In this document: positions 33,853-45,188 of the stretch, one piece after another
How positions within the stretch are numbered: the stretch's first letter is position 1
Layout of the letters: the number at the start of each line of letters is the position of its first letter
Source of the DNA: Eucommia ulmoides
Lineage: Eukaryota; Streptophyta; Magnoliopsida; Garryales; Eucommiaceae
Direction: 5' to 3'
Assembly: GCA_016647705.1 (NCBI GenBank)
Contig: CM028336.1
Location: 4,216,001-4,280,000 of the forward strand
DNA length: 64,000 bases
Program-made: the position numbers and the translations under genes
Notes under the pieces: generated by a model
Database searches by the model: none
What the model was told of the DNA's origin: nothing
What the model saw: the letters and a program-made list of their open reading frames with translations, nothing else

Positions 33853-36280
33853 CATTTAATGAGTTTAAAATTGGAGAAAAATTATATTTGGTGAACTCTC
33901 ACACATAATCTTCCAATTCTAAATAGGATTAATTACACTTTATCTCCTTTGATTAGGCTATTTTGCATTTATCCCCGGTATTTTTTCACCACTTACTCCC
34001 CTGTTCTTGTGGACTAAAGTGCAACGGTTAAAATTTAACAAAATCAAGGATAATTTTGTCATTTCACTTTGCAATTAAGGGTTAATTCGTCATTTTATTC
34101 CAACTAATTAAATGGGATCTATTTGAAAAATATCCAAATGTTTAAGGGCCCAAGTGTTATTTCCTCTTCATCTTCCCCCCAACCCTAATCCGTGCCCTCC
34201 CCAGCTGCCGCAGCCCTCTCCCCTGCTCCGTCCCCTCCCCTGCCGACCGGCGATCAACAGCCACCACTGCCCCGTTGACGAACACCACCGCGTCCAGAAC
34301 AGCGGCTACAACTCCACCTGCCACTCCTCTCTCTATCTTCTTTCATCTCCTTTCTCTTTCTCATATGTATAAATCCAATTCAGAGGACTGGTGGCACTTG
34401 GTGATTCATCGACAGCATTATCTTCGAGTTCCTTTTGAGGAAGAAGTTACCTTTTGGCATGGAATTGGAGCCTCCGGTACCCTCAATCATCCACCATCTA
34501 CCGCATCTCCGGTGACGCACCTCCCACCCCCTTGCTCCATCTCCATCTCCGACGACTCACTCACATCCCTGGTCCATCTACATCTCCAACGGCTACCCCA
34601 TCACCGCCGATACAACCACCACTCCACCGTCACTCGCCAATATATACAGATTTTGTCCATGTGTTTGTGATTATAAGAGAGAGAGAGAGAGAGAGAGAGA
34701 AGACGACAGAATAGGGAGAATGGGTTTCGTCAGTCTGCAATGGTGAATCGGTTTGGTCAGTCGTCGTCGTCCATCGTCGTCAATCGGTGGATCTGGGTTT
34801 GTGGTGTGGTGGTGGCCGTAGGAGAAGGCGGAGAATCTTCGCCAATATATACAGATTTTCTCCGTGTGTGTGATAGAGAGAGAGAGAGAGAAAGAGAGAT
34901 AGCAGATGACAGAATAGGGAGAGAAGAGATGAGATAGGAGGGAGAGAGAGAGAGAGAGAGAACGCCTGACGGTGGAGGGGCTATGGTCTGCATGATCGGT
35001 GGTGGAAGAGTAGAGGTGTGCGCGCGTGTGTTAGAGAGAGAGAGAGTGAGAGACGAAGCTTTGCCGTCGTTGTCGCCTGGGGCACGAACCAGCGAAAGTG
35101 TGTGGGGGGGGGGGGGGGGGACTTTGTAAATTTTTATTTTGAACCCTTAAAAGTTTTGAGTAACTTTCTAAATTATCCCCTAAATTAATTGAGTATGATT
35201 TGTTTAATTTGAAGGGCATAAATGTCATTTAATACTATTTAACGGACCATTGACCCTTAGAGCTAACGAAAAATATACTTCAGTCCAAAACTATAGGAGT
35301 AAATGGAGACAAAAATACTATAAGGGAACAAAGTGTAAAATAGTCAAACTATAAAGGGATAAAGTATAATTAACCATTTTAAATGTTAGGATTAGATATC
35401 AATCTTTAACATGCGCGAGTGAGGATTTACCAAAAGTTGCAGAGGAGAAAATGGAATAGCCGCCGCGAACGCTTCGGTTGCCGGTGATTATCGTTTTCCT
35501 CATCCCATCTCCGACGAGTGTAATATTTTTCACGTTGTCCCCAATCATAACATTCTCGCTATAGATTCCCTTCTTCACGTGTATCACAAACCTTCTTCCT
35601 CCGCTCATTCTCGCAGCCGCATCAACCGCTGCCTGAATGGTCCTGTATTGGCCGGACCCGTCTTGTGCCACCACCGCATCCACAGAAACCACTGCCGCCT
35701 GGAGTAACCTCCGATCTCTGGCCGAAACCCAAGTCGGAAATCCATGTCTGTCAATCCGATTCCAGTCGGTCGTGCCGTTGGTGTTGTGGAGAGCAAGACT
35801 ATTGCTGATGAGTTTCGAGACGTTGTTTGATATCATCAGCCAAACGAAATTCCCAACACCCAGCTCCGAGAAGCCATCCTGGCAGGTCTCGACATTGGTC
35901 AGTGCAGCGCTAAGCCATGTTTGGGCGTCGAAATTTGTGGCGTCGCGATCGTACAATGTTTTCTTGAGCTGACTAATCGCGGTCTCGTATAGAGCCAAAC
36001 AATCCCTCCAGGCGGCTCTCGCTCTCTCATTCTGGGAAGTTGGCCCCAGTCCCTTGTTGTGGCTCGTGACTTGTACGGCTTCGTCCATGGCTAATCGCAC
36101 AGACATTTTCCGAAAATCAAATTTGATTTCCGGCTCGAAATGGTGCGCACCGTGACTCATGGAATGCTTGCATGGCTCGGGGTAAGGTGTCCGGTTACAC
36201 CAAGTGTTCATGTCGCCGCTGGCGTCTACCAGTAGAGATGAAAAAAAGAGGATTATGAGACAAACTAAATGAAGCTTCAT
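31478..36280 (-). CDS. Type I pectin methylesterase, two exons (unit B), catalytic Arg replaced
   Basis: Exon 1 is 36280-35431 (850 bp), exon 2 is 32169-31478 (692 bp); donor G|GTAAAT and acceptor TTTTCAG|CT join in phase to give TFAISGEGFIARD and a 513-residue protein, the usual length. Residues 1-20 are a signal peptide; the PMEI-like prodomain has Cys 28, 37, 94 and 133; RRLL at 190-193 is the usual subtilase processing site; the esterase domain follows (DGSGQYRTI 207-215, GIYSE 238-242). In exon 2 the catalytic set is Gln307 (SSQAVA), Gln329-Asp330 (GYQDTL) and Asp351 (DFIFGNAA). The expected Arg of LGRPWK is Gln419 (LGQPWK; codon CAA at 31765-31763), one G-to-A change from CGA. Family role: demethylesterification of wall pectin. 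Whether this copy is active is doubtful. Joining across a TE-laden 3.3 kb intron is inferred from the splice sites and phase, not from a transcript. Confidence 0.85.
33816..33852. repeat. (ATT)n microsatellite
   Basis: About 12 ATT units inside the PME intron. Confidence 0.95.
33926..35375. mobile_element. Gene-capturing foldback element FB-2 (unit B, complete)
   Basis: Ends GGATTAATTACAC at 33926 and GTATAATTAACC at 35375. The arms (about 33926-34165 and 35120-35375) are inverted and share the phrases CTTGTGGACTAAAGTGCAA, CAACTAATTAAATGGGA and AAGTGTTA with FB-1. The interior is C-rich (34170-34660) then GA-rich with two (GA)n tracts and a poly-G run at 35104-35120. One segment, 34376-34470, has a protein-like frame with EDWWHLVIHRQHYLRV and EEEVTFWHGIG that I do not recognise. 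The cargo differs completely from FB-1. It sits within the PME intron. The unit A copy starts at the window edge. Confidence 0.75.
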
Positions 36281-36311
36281 TTTAGTTGTTAGGGTTGAAG
36301 GGTTAAAGAGA

Positions 36312-36319
36312 TGACGTCA
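36312..36319. promoter_or_regulatory. Palindromic TGACGTCA upstream of PME
   Basis: The perfect palindrome TGACGTCA lies 32-39 bases before the PME ATG and is kept in unit A (1914-1921). ACGT-core sites of this form are bound by plant bZIP factors. So close to the ATG it would be in the leader; function is inference. Confidence 0.45.
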
Positions 36320-36320
36320 A

Positions 36321-36990
36321 GAGCTATAAAGAGAGAGAGAGAGAGCGAGAGAGATAGAGAGAGAGATGCAGTTAGTATTGAGGGAGAGCCATATACATAT
36401 ATAGAGAGAGAGACCGTTGAGGAAGAGAGGGAGAGACGGTAGAGAGAGAGAGTCGGTTAAGATTTTTTGGCCGTTGAAGAAACAATTTAAAAAAACACAA
36501 GATTAAAAAGATGTTTTGATAGTTTGTACCCTCAAGTTTGACTGGATTGTCACTTTGGATCCCATAATTTTAATTTGAATAAGTAGCACCTTAATTTTTT
36601 TTGATCGTCCCATTACAACCCAAGTCTTAATTCTCTTTTTTTCATCTCTACTGGGAGACGCCGGCCGCAACATGAACACTTGGTGTAACTGGACACCTTA
36701 TCCCGAGCCGTGCAAGCATTCCATGAGGGAGAGCCATATACATATATATATAGAGAGAGAGACCGTTGGTAGAGAGAGAGAGAGAGTGGGATAAGGGGAT
36801 ATAGGTTAAGATTTTTTGGCCGTTGAAGCAACAATTTAAAAAAACACAAGATTAAAAAGATGTTTTGATAGTTTGTACCCTCAAGTTTGATTAGATTATC
36901 ACTTTGGTTCCCATAATTTTAATTTGAACACGTAGCACCTTAAATTTTTTTTGATCATCCCATTACAACCCAAGTCATTCTCACCATTAC
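36321..36990. repeat. Duplicated upstream block of PME (unit B)
   Basis: GA tracts and two direct copies of the GGTTAAGATTTTTTGGCCGT block (about 36453 and 36806) with the inverted PME fragment between, as in unit A. The phrases CACTTTGG(A/T)TCCCATAATTTTAA at 36551 and 36900 belong to a second repeat family also seen at 49757. Confidence 0.7.
36629..36726 (+). pseudogene. Inverted fragment of the PME 5' end (unit B)
   Basis: Plus-strand copy of the signal-peptide and first-cysteine region of PME exon 1 (MNTWCNWTPYPEPCKHSM in one frame), ending at the same point as its unit A counterpart. It lies about 350 bp upstream of the gene in the opposite orientation, so a transcript through it would be antisense-compatible with the PME 5' end. 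Confidence 0.85.
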
Positions 36991-37035
36991 AATTTTGAAT
37001 TTTACTTGATATGATTTAAAATATATTATTATAAA

Positions 37036-37255
37036 ATAAAGCGTTAATTATACTTTATCTCTGTAGTTAATTATATTTTCGTTACCACTTATCCGCTGAG
37101 GTCGTGGATTAAAGTACGGCGGTTAAAATTTAACAGAATCAATAGTAATTGTGTTATTTTATTTTGAAATTAAGGGTAATTTCATTATTTTGTTCTAATT
37201 AATGCAGGGAGATCTATTTGCAAAATATTTCAAAACTAAAAGGGTCAAACTATAT
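37036..37255. repeat. Half copy of the foldback family, unit B only
   Basis: Starts GCGTTAATTATACTTTATC and contains GTGGATTAAAGTACGGCGGT and AATTAATGCAGGGAGATC, the order of a left arm of FB-1/FB-2. No right arm nearby. It lies in the part of B that A has lost. Confidence 0.6.
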
Positions 37256-37844
37256 TTTTTTATAACTCACTTCTGTTTTATTTGCCACACATTCTGCAGT
37301 ACTTCTGTTTTTTCCACTCCAACGAGCTTTAAAACAGAAAAACAAAAAATAAGCTTACTTTTTCAAATTGAAAAACGATATGAATTTCCTTTTTTTTTTT
37401 TTTAAAAGAATTAGTTTTTAAATATAAAATATAAAATTTATTTTGATATTTTCGAGAAATTTTTTTATTTTAAGTTGAATTTGGAAAAAAGAATCACATT
37501 AATTTTTAAATTTAAATTTTACAATTCATTTTTTTTTATTGTTTTAATATTTGTTTATCTGATTTTATTTTAAATTTGAAAATAAATTGTTTTTTATTTA
37601 TTGGTTCATGAAATTTTAATTATTTTCAAATTCAACTCTAATAACTAAATAAAAAATATTTTGCAAAAAAAAAATGACAAAATAAGAATAATAGCGTGAA
37701 AATAGCCTCTTCCCATGCATGCAAAATAGGGTTAAGTTGTTGCAATGCAATCTTGACCCCTAGATTTCAGTAGATATATATTATTAGGTTTCGTTCAAAT
37801 TAACGGTCAAAATTTAAAACTTTAGAAAAAAATATTCTTTCGTT
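37256..37844. other. AT-rich intergenic DNA
   Basis: Long A/T runs, no gene seen. Absent from unit A. Confidence 0.6.
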
Positions 37845-38440
37845 ATGTTATTTTTTCTAAATTTATGAAAAATTCAAAATTATAAAATTCTGTAAAGTTA
37901 TACCTCACAAAAATGCTATATTTCATCAATTTTATGAAAAATTTAATATCATTTTTTTTTTTGAAATGTTAGCTCAACAAAAATACTTAATTTCGCAAAT
38001 TTTATTAAAAAATCAAAATCGTTAAATTTTGAATGTTTATGGCTCTAAAAAAACAGATGATTTCGCCAATTTTATGAAACATTTAAATCAGGAATTTTTA
38101 AAAGGGTATGTTGTTCACCAAAAATATATGATTTTATCAATTTTATGAAAAAGTAATAATCATAAAATTTTGAAAGTGCTTACCTCCCCAGAAAAGCCCG
38201 ATTTTGTCACTTTTATAAAAAAAATTAATTCATGAACTTCTGAAAGGCTAGCTCCCCTAAAACACTTGATTTCGTCAATTTGATAAAAATACTCAAAATC
38301 ATAAAATTTTAAAAGATTATACCTTAAAAAACTCAAAATCGTGAAATTTTGAAAGGTTTTCATCGAAAAAGCTCAATTTCGCCACTTTAAAAAAAATCAA
38401 AATCGTGAAATTTTTAAAAAAATCAAAATTGTAAAATAAA
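37845..38440. repeat. Degenerate tandem repeat, about 65 bp period (longer in B)
   Basis: About eight or nine imperfect units alternating AATTTTATGAAAAA, AAAATC(A/G)TGAAATTTT and CTT(A/G)ATTTCG(T/C)CAATTTT phrases. Unit A keeps only the right half (2453-2760). Confidence 0.75.
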
Positions 38441-38786
38441 TTAGTTTTGAAATTTTCGTTTTAAATTAAAATTAAATGTTGAAAATCAAGTTTACTTTTT
38501 AAAATTGAAAAACGATATGAATTTCTTAAGAATTATTTTTCAAATATAAAATATAAAATTTATTTTGGTATTTTTGGAGAAAAAAAAAAATCGTTGATCC
38601 GCGTGAAAATGGCCTCCTCCCATGCATGCAAAATCCGGCCAAGTCTTTCTTTTACCGCTTGAGATATTTATTTTAGTTTTAAATACAAATTTAGGAATTA
38701 AAAAAAAATATAATTTATATAAATAAATAAATAAATTGCCCTATTAAATCTATTACATATAAATTACACTTTAACCCCCTCATTCA
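38441..38786. other. AT-rich intergenic DNA
   Basis: Shared with unit A (2780-3118). No gene seen. Confidence 0.6.
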
Positions 38787-38935
38787 TAGTTATTACAAGG
38801 TCAAGGGTTCAAGCCTGCGAAAAAACACTTATTGGAATGGGCAACCACACATCCCGTACGAGCTAGTCTTTCGCTTTGTATGAGTAGGTGGACACTCGTG
38901 GATATACAAAATAAGTAAATAAATAAATAAATTCA
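38787..38935 (+). mobile_element. tRNA-derived SINE, 5'-truncated
   Basis: Unit B copy of the SINE at 3498-3685. It keeps box B (GGTTCAAGCC) and the TAAA tail but lost its first 70 or so bases together with the left target duplication in a deletion of about 430 bp relative to A. Confidence 0.75.
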
Positions 38936-38949
38936 GGGCATTTTAGGCT

Positions 38950-39300
38950 TACTTTTTCAATAGATGAATTTTGCTTGAGCTAAGCATTTCAGGGCAACGA
39001 GCAAAGCTGCTTACCCGTGTGTTGTGTGTTTCTGTGTGTTGCAGGCTTGCAACCATGGTGGAATCACGTCTCTTGTCCGATCTCATCAAACAAACATTAG
39101 CCTCCCGATTACTTCTTATCATTCAGAAGCCTCGCCGAAGAGAGAGAGAGAAAGTTTGCCAGAGAATCCCTGCTAGAGAGAGAGTTCACCGGAGCCGCCG
39201 TGGGCCAAGTGATCGTCCATTCAGGCAAGTCAATAGGATTAAAGAGATTACAAATAGTGAGTTGTGGAGGTTAGACTTCCACTCTTAAGTATAACGTATA
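38950..39300 (+). other. Unrecognised transcribed-looking segment (unit B copy)
   Basis: Counterpart of 3740-4120. Here the possible splice acceptor reads TGTTGCAG and the frame after ATG at 39054 is open through MVESRLLSDLIKQT and on to 39288, but the later part is Arg-rich repeat-like. The unit A copy has a stop in the same frame and an extra segment, so a conserved protein is unlikely. Confidence 0.35.
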
Positions 39301-40039
39301 GATATTGGAATCAATAAAACATCATTAGAATCAATAAAACATTTAGCTAATAGAATATAAAAATTATTAAACAAAATCAACCGAGTTAACCACCATGTAG
39401 TGCCTTTTTAATAGGTATAATGCTTAATCTTAATTTTTAAAGTTTAACCCAAATATTAAAAAAAAATTAATTTAAGTTAATGTTAATTTTAGAAAATGAG
39501 AGGTTGTAGTCTATTTTATTTCCAGCGTGGCAGTTGGATTATTCGAGAAAAGACTTCTAGTGTAGTGTAGTAGTGGTGAGGAAGAAAGTTGAAGAGACAG
39601 AGGGAGAGAGTATCGGCTTTGGCAAGAGACAAAATGACGGATGTACTGCTGATTTTTGTCGCGAGAATAAGATACGGCGTGATAATTGTAGGGGAGAGAA
39701 ATGAACATACAAACTTCTGACAATTGAATTGAAGATATGATAATTTGATAAACTATGAGAGTAAGGCCTATTTATATTTAGGTTGAACCTAAATCTTACT
39801 TTCTTTTTATCACTCAAACCAATCTTCTCCCTTCAAATTGGGTTTCTTCTAAAAAGTTCTTAAACATTTTACAAAATGAGTGAATTTGTTAAAAAGTTAT
39901 TGAACATTTTATATTTAAAAGATAAATTTTAATTTTAAAAAGTAATATATTTAATAACTATATTAGTTATATTTTGCCTCAATAAAAAAATAAGAAAAAA
40001 ATTATTATTGTAGTAATTTCGTTTGATTTATTTTTCATA

Positions 40040-40078
<39 letters not shown>

Positions 40079-40359
40079 TGAAAAAACAGAGAAAGTAATA
40101 AATATTAAAAACTAAAAATAGCCTTAAAAAATTGGGTAATTTTGTATAAACTCAGTATGTCGATTAGTTTACTACGATAACACGTACCACTTATATATAT
40201 TTTTTAATTAAAAAATCATCAATTTAATAAAATACTCATGTATAATTTATATGATTCTTTCTCGATAGCCTTAAATATAAATTTTGAATTATGCTAAAAA
40301 TATATTATATATAATTTTTTAAATTAATTCCATAAGACAATAATTAGTGGATGTTTTTA
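39301..40359. other. AT-rich intergenic DNA shared with unit A
   Basis: Poly-A run at 40038-40064, longer than in A. No gene seen. Confidence 0.6.
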
Positions 40360-40651
40360 GGATTAATAGCACTTTACCCCTATGATTTAGTTGATTTGTA
40401 CTTATTCCCTTATGGTATTTTTTTGGCATTTATCCCCATGTGGTCTTGGACTTTGAAATTAGGGATAATTGTATCAGTTTACTTTGAAATTAAAGGTAAT
40501 TCCGTCATTTTATTCCAACTAATTAATAGGGTCTATTTGAAAAATATCTAATTTTTTAAGGGCCCAAGTGTTATTATTTCATCATCAGATTCATCTTTCC
40601 CACCCCCAACGCACCCGGCTGTGGTTCCTCCTCCGGCGACTTCTCTACTTC

Positions 40652-40790
40652 GTCACCTCCTCAGAGCTCAAACCCAAAAAATTCCTCAGATTTACAGTCG
40701 ACGACGGTACCAATTGCATCCCTGTGTCCTCTGGTCAACCACCTCAATTCACCCTACTGCTTTCATGGTAACCCATCACTTGTTTGACTA
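40652..40790 (+). pseudogene. Captured STN1-like fragment (unit B)
   Basis: Same fragment as 5500-5640. Here LKPKKFLRFTVDDGTNCI keeps the Cys expected in the plant STN1 motif DDGTGC better than A (Tyr). The following CVLW again lies one frame over, so the frameshift is older than the segmental duplication. Confidence 0.5.
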
Positions 40791-40854
40791 TTTTTTTTGC
40801 AACAGAAGATAACCCATTTGATTTCCAGCCCGCCAGATCCAAAAGCTTTTGCTT

Positions 40855-41130
40855 TCTTTTCCGATTCACCGCCGGTCTCGAAAAGGTCACGATCGGAGAT
40901 TATCTCGACAACCCAGATGAGTTCCACCTTCAAGTATTGAAAGAATTTACAGAGACATTCAAATTCAACGGAATGACTCTTGAAGCCGCTCTCCGCACTT
41001 ATTTAGAAACTTTCCGATTACCTGGAGAATCCCAGAAGATACAGAGGATACTCGTAGCTTTTTTCGAGAGATTCTACGACCAACAATCGACGGAAATTTT
41101 CGCCAACGGTTTTAAGGATTCCACACGAGG
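40855..41130 (+). pseudogene. Captured GNOM-type Sec7 fragment (unit B)
   Basis: Same fragment as 5710-5975, still open in frame (FTAGLEKVTIGDYLDNPDEF ... LRTYLETFRLPGESQKIQR), joined downstream to an unrelated Gly/Ser/Arg-rich stretch ([19 protein letters not shown]) that may be a third captured piece. The open frame in B runs 40784-41392; no start context, so not called a gene. Confidence 0.8.
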
Positions 41131-41175
41131 TGGTTGGGGAAACATTATCGATTGCTTACTAAAAAAAACATCTAG

Positions 41176-41361
<186 letters not shown>

Positions 41362-41653
41362 TGAGTTAGGGCGTGCGAGGAGGAAGATGTAAAAATAGAG
41401 AAAATACACTTATCGCCCTTCAAGTTTCTAAATAGTGTTAAAACGTCCTTATTAAAATATTTGAAGGGTATGAATGTCATTTAACACTTTTTAACGGATT
41501 TCTGTTGAATTTTGTCTTTGACCGTTAGATTTAATAAAAAACTTAACCGTTGCAGTTTAATCCAAAACGACAGGGGGATAAATACCAAAAAAAATACCAA
41601 AGAAGGATAAATGCAAATCGGTCAAATCATAGGAAGGTAAAATGTTATTAACC

Positions 41654-42114
41654 TTTTTTTTTTATATCATTAAATGGAATTGAGCCATTGTGTTAATATG
41701 ATATAAGCACTTAAAAGGGGGTTTGCGGTGAAAAATTCCAACCCTTAATTAAATGAGTTTTATGTTTTTTAATTCATGATAAGAAAACAAATACATAAGG
41801 AAAGAAAAAACAATTAAAATAAAATTTATAATGAGTAAAGTAAGAAATAGAATTAATATGCAACAAATGTAAATTTATTAGGATTAATAAAAAATTAAGA
41901 AAAAATTATCACTTAAGTATATATTAAATATTTTATTACCAATACATTTAAGTAATTTAGATTAGACTAAAAACTCACATTAATCAGATTATATGCACAA
42001 TTTAATACCAGATTCGGGAATCTCTTATTTTTAGTAGACAAATTTGTCATTTGCAAGATTATAAGGATTGTGAGTTTCCGTATTCAACCAAATTATTTTA
42101 TTAAAATCAAAATA
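41654..42114. other. AT-rich intergenic DNA
   Basis: Shared with unit A. Nothing recognisable. Confidence 0.6.
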
Positions 42115-42262
42115 GAGTTAATTACATTTTACCCCTATAGTTTGAACAATTTGCACTTTACCCCCTTATGATTTGGACATCACCACTTTGCCCCCTATGA
42201 TTGTTGGACTAAAGTGCAAACGTAACTCTGTTGACGAAAAATGTAAAATGTCGAATTTACCC
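42115..42262. repeat. Half copy of the foldback family (unit B)
   Basis: Counterpart of 6985-7130, starting GAGTTAATTACATTTTACCC. Confidence 0.65.
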
Positions 42263-44094
42263 TTATTTATACATTAAGACAAACAATTTACATTAGTGTT
42301 ATACGAACTATAAGATATTGCATGTAACATTTATATGAAATACGATTAACATCTCTAAAAAAAATGATTAATATCTGATTTTAAAGAGGATGATTCCTTG
42401 ATGATTATTGTGTTAAAAAATTAATTTTTTAACAATAGCTTCATGATAAATCGCATGTTTCATGTTCAACTTTTTCGATTGTAAGTTACCAGATTTGTTT
42501 CTACGTTTTAATAAAAATTGAATTATAGTGCCGCATATTTTTAAGAAATTGCCAAATCTGATTTGCACATATTAGAAAGTTAAAATCTCATTAAATAAGA
42601 GTATATTAGTCCGCAAAATGGCAAAATGAGTGATCGGTGCAAATAAAACCTATTAGGTTGAATTGATATAAAGATAAGGTGTAGTAATAAATGTTGAAAA
42701 TCTTATTTTTATTAGAATGATAGGATATTAGTTTTTAACACTTTAGGGGCTGATATTTCTAAGTAGCAAAATTTAAAAAGGATAACGTGGAATGTTTTAA
42801 ACTATTTATGTTCAATTCATCATTTTAGTTTGTGCATAAAAATAGTGAAAAAAAATGATTATATTATTTTAATTTTTAAAATTCAAGTAGAAAATTTTAA
42901 TTTTATTTATGCAATTAATAGTGAAAAAACCTGCATTGATTTTATTTTTACACCATTTTTCTTCTTCTAATAATAATAATTATTATTATTATTATATACA
43001 TCAAAAAGTATAGTCGGTTGACTAAATAATTTTTCAAAGGTTGAAAGGGTGAATAGGTAATTTCAATTCATCAAACGAATAGTAGGCAAACTTTGCCTTA
43101 TTGCGATTAGTCTCAAATGAGGGAGTAATATGTTATTAGTCCCTTTTAAAAGATAAGTTTTAATTTAGTTTCTTAAATTAATTTTGGGTTCGTGTTAGTC
43201 TTGCATGTGCTTATACATTGTGTATAGAGAGTAGAGAAAGTTTGGCGAGTAAATGCATATTATAGTGAATATTAGTTACATATAACTAAAATTAATCACA
43301 ACATATAATTTTATTACACAGATATGTTGCATATATCTGTGTAATATTAGTTATATTTATTTATGTAATATTTGTTACATCTAACAACTATTTTACACAC
43401 GAGTTAGACATATGTAATTACGAGAGTGCGGATGCGTGTATAGGGCGTTCCAATTTTTTTTTAATGCGCGGGACTAAAATACAAGTTTTAATTGTGTATG
43501 AGACTTTTTTAAAATTAAGGGTAAAATAAGAGATTTGCCTTAAATTAATTTCGCAAATTCAATAATAATATTTTACTCTTCGGATTAATTAAACATACTT
43601 CTCTATAATACTGTTCATCATGACTTGGTTTGTCTCTATCATGATGGGAGAGTTAGGATAGGTGTAGTTTGGTTAATGTTTTAGCTTGTGTTTTTTCAGT
43701 TTGTGTTCCGAGAAAATTTGGAACAGAAATGAAATAATAATCAAAAACAAATATGTTTATGTTTTGTTCTCAGATTTATTGAACAAATTCCCGGGAGAGG
43801 AGATAATTTTCTTTTGTTTATGTTTCTGTTCCAAGGTTTTTAAGAACGGAAACATAAATAAAATAAAAATAGAAACACTAACAAGACAACCCTTTGGGCA
43901 CAATTTTCTTTTTAATTGTTTTTTGCATAAACTAAAAAAATAGAAAATTTTAAAATAGTATTTCTTTCGCACTTACAAAATTATTTTTAAAAATTTAAAA
44001 AGTAAAACAAGATTTAAAATATTTTTCAGGAAAAACAAAAAATAATTACTTTGATCGCATTACGTGCAAGTTAAGATTATACGTAAAAGTGGGA
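42263..44094. other. AT-rich intergenic DNA shared with unit A
   Basis: No gene seen. It passes the empty site of the unit A 330-bp insertion at about 43099-43115. Short open frames at 43686-43972 are A/T-driven and overlap on both strands. Confidence 0.6.
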
Positions 44095-44172
44095 GTTAGA
44101 ATCCCACATTTAATTTTTGAGGTTCTCATAGTGTATATATTAAAGGAATTATTGCACAATAGCATATGGTTA
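44095..44172 (+). repeat. Degraded single TRIM repeat
   Basis: GTTAGAATCCCACATT followed by diverged sequence up to CATATGGTTAGGACATC. It matches one LTR of the unit A TRIM; the second LTR and the internal part are missing. Confidence 0.65.
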
Positions 44173-44509
44173 GGACATCTTCATTCATTTTTTTTTCCAG
44201 CCATTTATGATTTATTTATTTATATATTTTCTCTACACTAACAAACGTGCTATTGAATTTTACTTTTACTTTTAAGGGTGAGTGTCTAATTGGTCCCTGT
44301 GATTTAAAAAATATCACGCTAAAAATCTTATTAACGTTCTTTTAAAATATGGAAGAAAATAACGAGATATGTCACTGGCAAAACTGCCGACCAACGATGA
44401 CGACAGTAGGTGCTGGGAAGGCGAGGCACATTAGGATTTTCTTAGTACCGAGAAGAAAAGGAAAATTACACTTCATGTCATTAAATTTATTATAAGTATC
44501 CGGTGCGAT
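44173..44509. other. Intergenic DNA, holds the empty site of the MULE
   Basis: Shared with unit A; the sequence near 44477-44500 is uninterrupted where A has 4 kb. No gene seen. Confidence 0.65.
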
Positions 44510-45118
44510 TCATCGCCCATGTAGTGTAGCATATCTATTGAATAGGGCCAAGGCGTTGCTAGTCAAATGCGCCAAGTTGACGATTTTGCCCCTCACTCCG
44601 GTCTTCAAATTCCCATTCATGCCCTTCTTGGCCAACCCCTCTGTACACATGTCATCGTCGGTCAATGCCGCGCTGACCCACGTCTGTATATTGGTGACCG
44701 TGAGGCCAAACCTCGACCCCTCCCCGAGTTGACTCATCTCCGCCATGGAACTTCTGAGTTGGTCCACTGAGTCACTCAGTTCCTCAATGCAGTCCTGCAT
44801 AGCGGCTGCTTCCGTCGGCTTCAAGCCGTGGCTCTCAGCCAGATTAGTCAGCTCAGTTGATGTCGAGTCGACGGTGTTAAGGGTCACGGAGAGGGCGGCG
44901 TGAGCGAGGAGCTTTGGGTCTGATTGTATGGTGTTGGCTTGGCTTGCCAGTGAGCTGAGGCAGAGGCTAGGGTAGTTTGTGGCTCTGCATGATGTTTTGA
45001 GGTACTCGGTGGTGGGTTGTCGGTCCAGAAGCCGAGCGGCGGAGCTGGAGAAAGTGAAGGCTAGAAATAGAAGGAAGAGAAGGGTTGTGAGAAAATGGCT
45101 TGAAGATGAGCCTTCCAT
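44510..45118 (-). CDS. Pectin methylesterase inhibitor (unit B)
   Basis: A single-exon gene for 202 residues. Signal peptide MEGSSSSHF...FTFSSSAARLL, then the PMEI fold with disulfide cysteines in SCRATNYPSLC, DCIEEL and MCTEG, and LAHAALSVTL, GLKPTEAAAMQDC, IQTWVSAALT, LTSNALAL. It differs from the unit A copy by scattered residues (for example QANTI for KASTI, VDST for ARST, one extra C-terminal Arg) and remains open, which suggests both copies have been kept. It should be secreted and inhibit PME in the wall. It is on the same strand as the PME of unit B, about 8 kb upstream of it. The start is chosen at MEGSS rather than the ATG five codons earlier because the signal peptide then begins normally. 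Confidence 0.93.
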   Translation of the reverse strand: MEGSSSSHFLTTLLFLLFLAFTFSSSAARLLDRQPTTEYLKTSCRATNYPSLCLSSLASQANTIQSDPKLLAHAALSVTLNTVDSTSTELTNLAESHGLKPTEAAAMQDCIEELSDSVDQLRSSMAEMSQLGEGSRFGLTVTNIQTWVSAALTDDDMCTEGLAKKGMNGNLKTGVRGKIVNLAHLTSNALALFNRYATLHGR

Positions 45119-45180
45119 CTCTCTCTCACACACACTATTTGATAGTTTTTGAGTGATGAAAAAGGGAGGGAGAAGCTCCC

Positions 45181-45188
45181 AATTTATA
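45181..45188 (-). promoter_or_regulatory. TATA box of the unit B PMEI
   Basis: TATAAATT on the minus strand about 63 bases before the ATG, conserved with unit A. Confidence 0.7.

Larger units (their letters stand above)
32170..35430 (-). other. PME intron carrying a foldback element
   Basis: 3261 bp, AT-rich, with an (ATT)n tract at 33816-33852 and the 1450-bp gene-capturing foldback element at 33926-35375. PMEs of this type usually have an intron at this place (after ...ATF), so the intron is ancestral and the element is an insertion. The right two thirds are shared with unit A. Confidence 0.75.
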
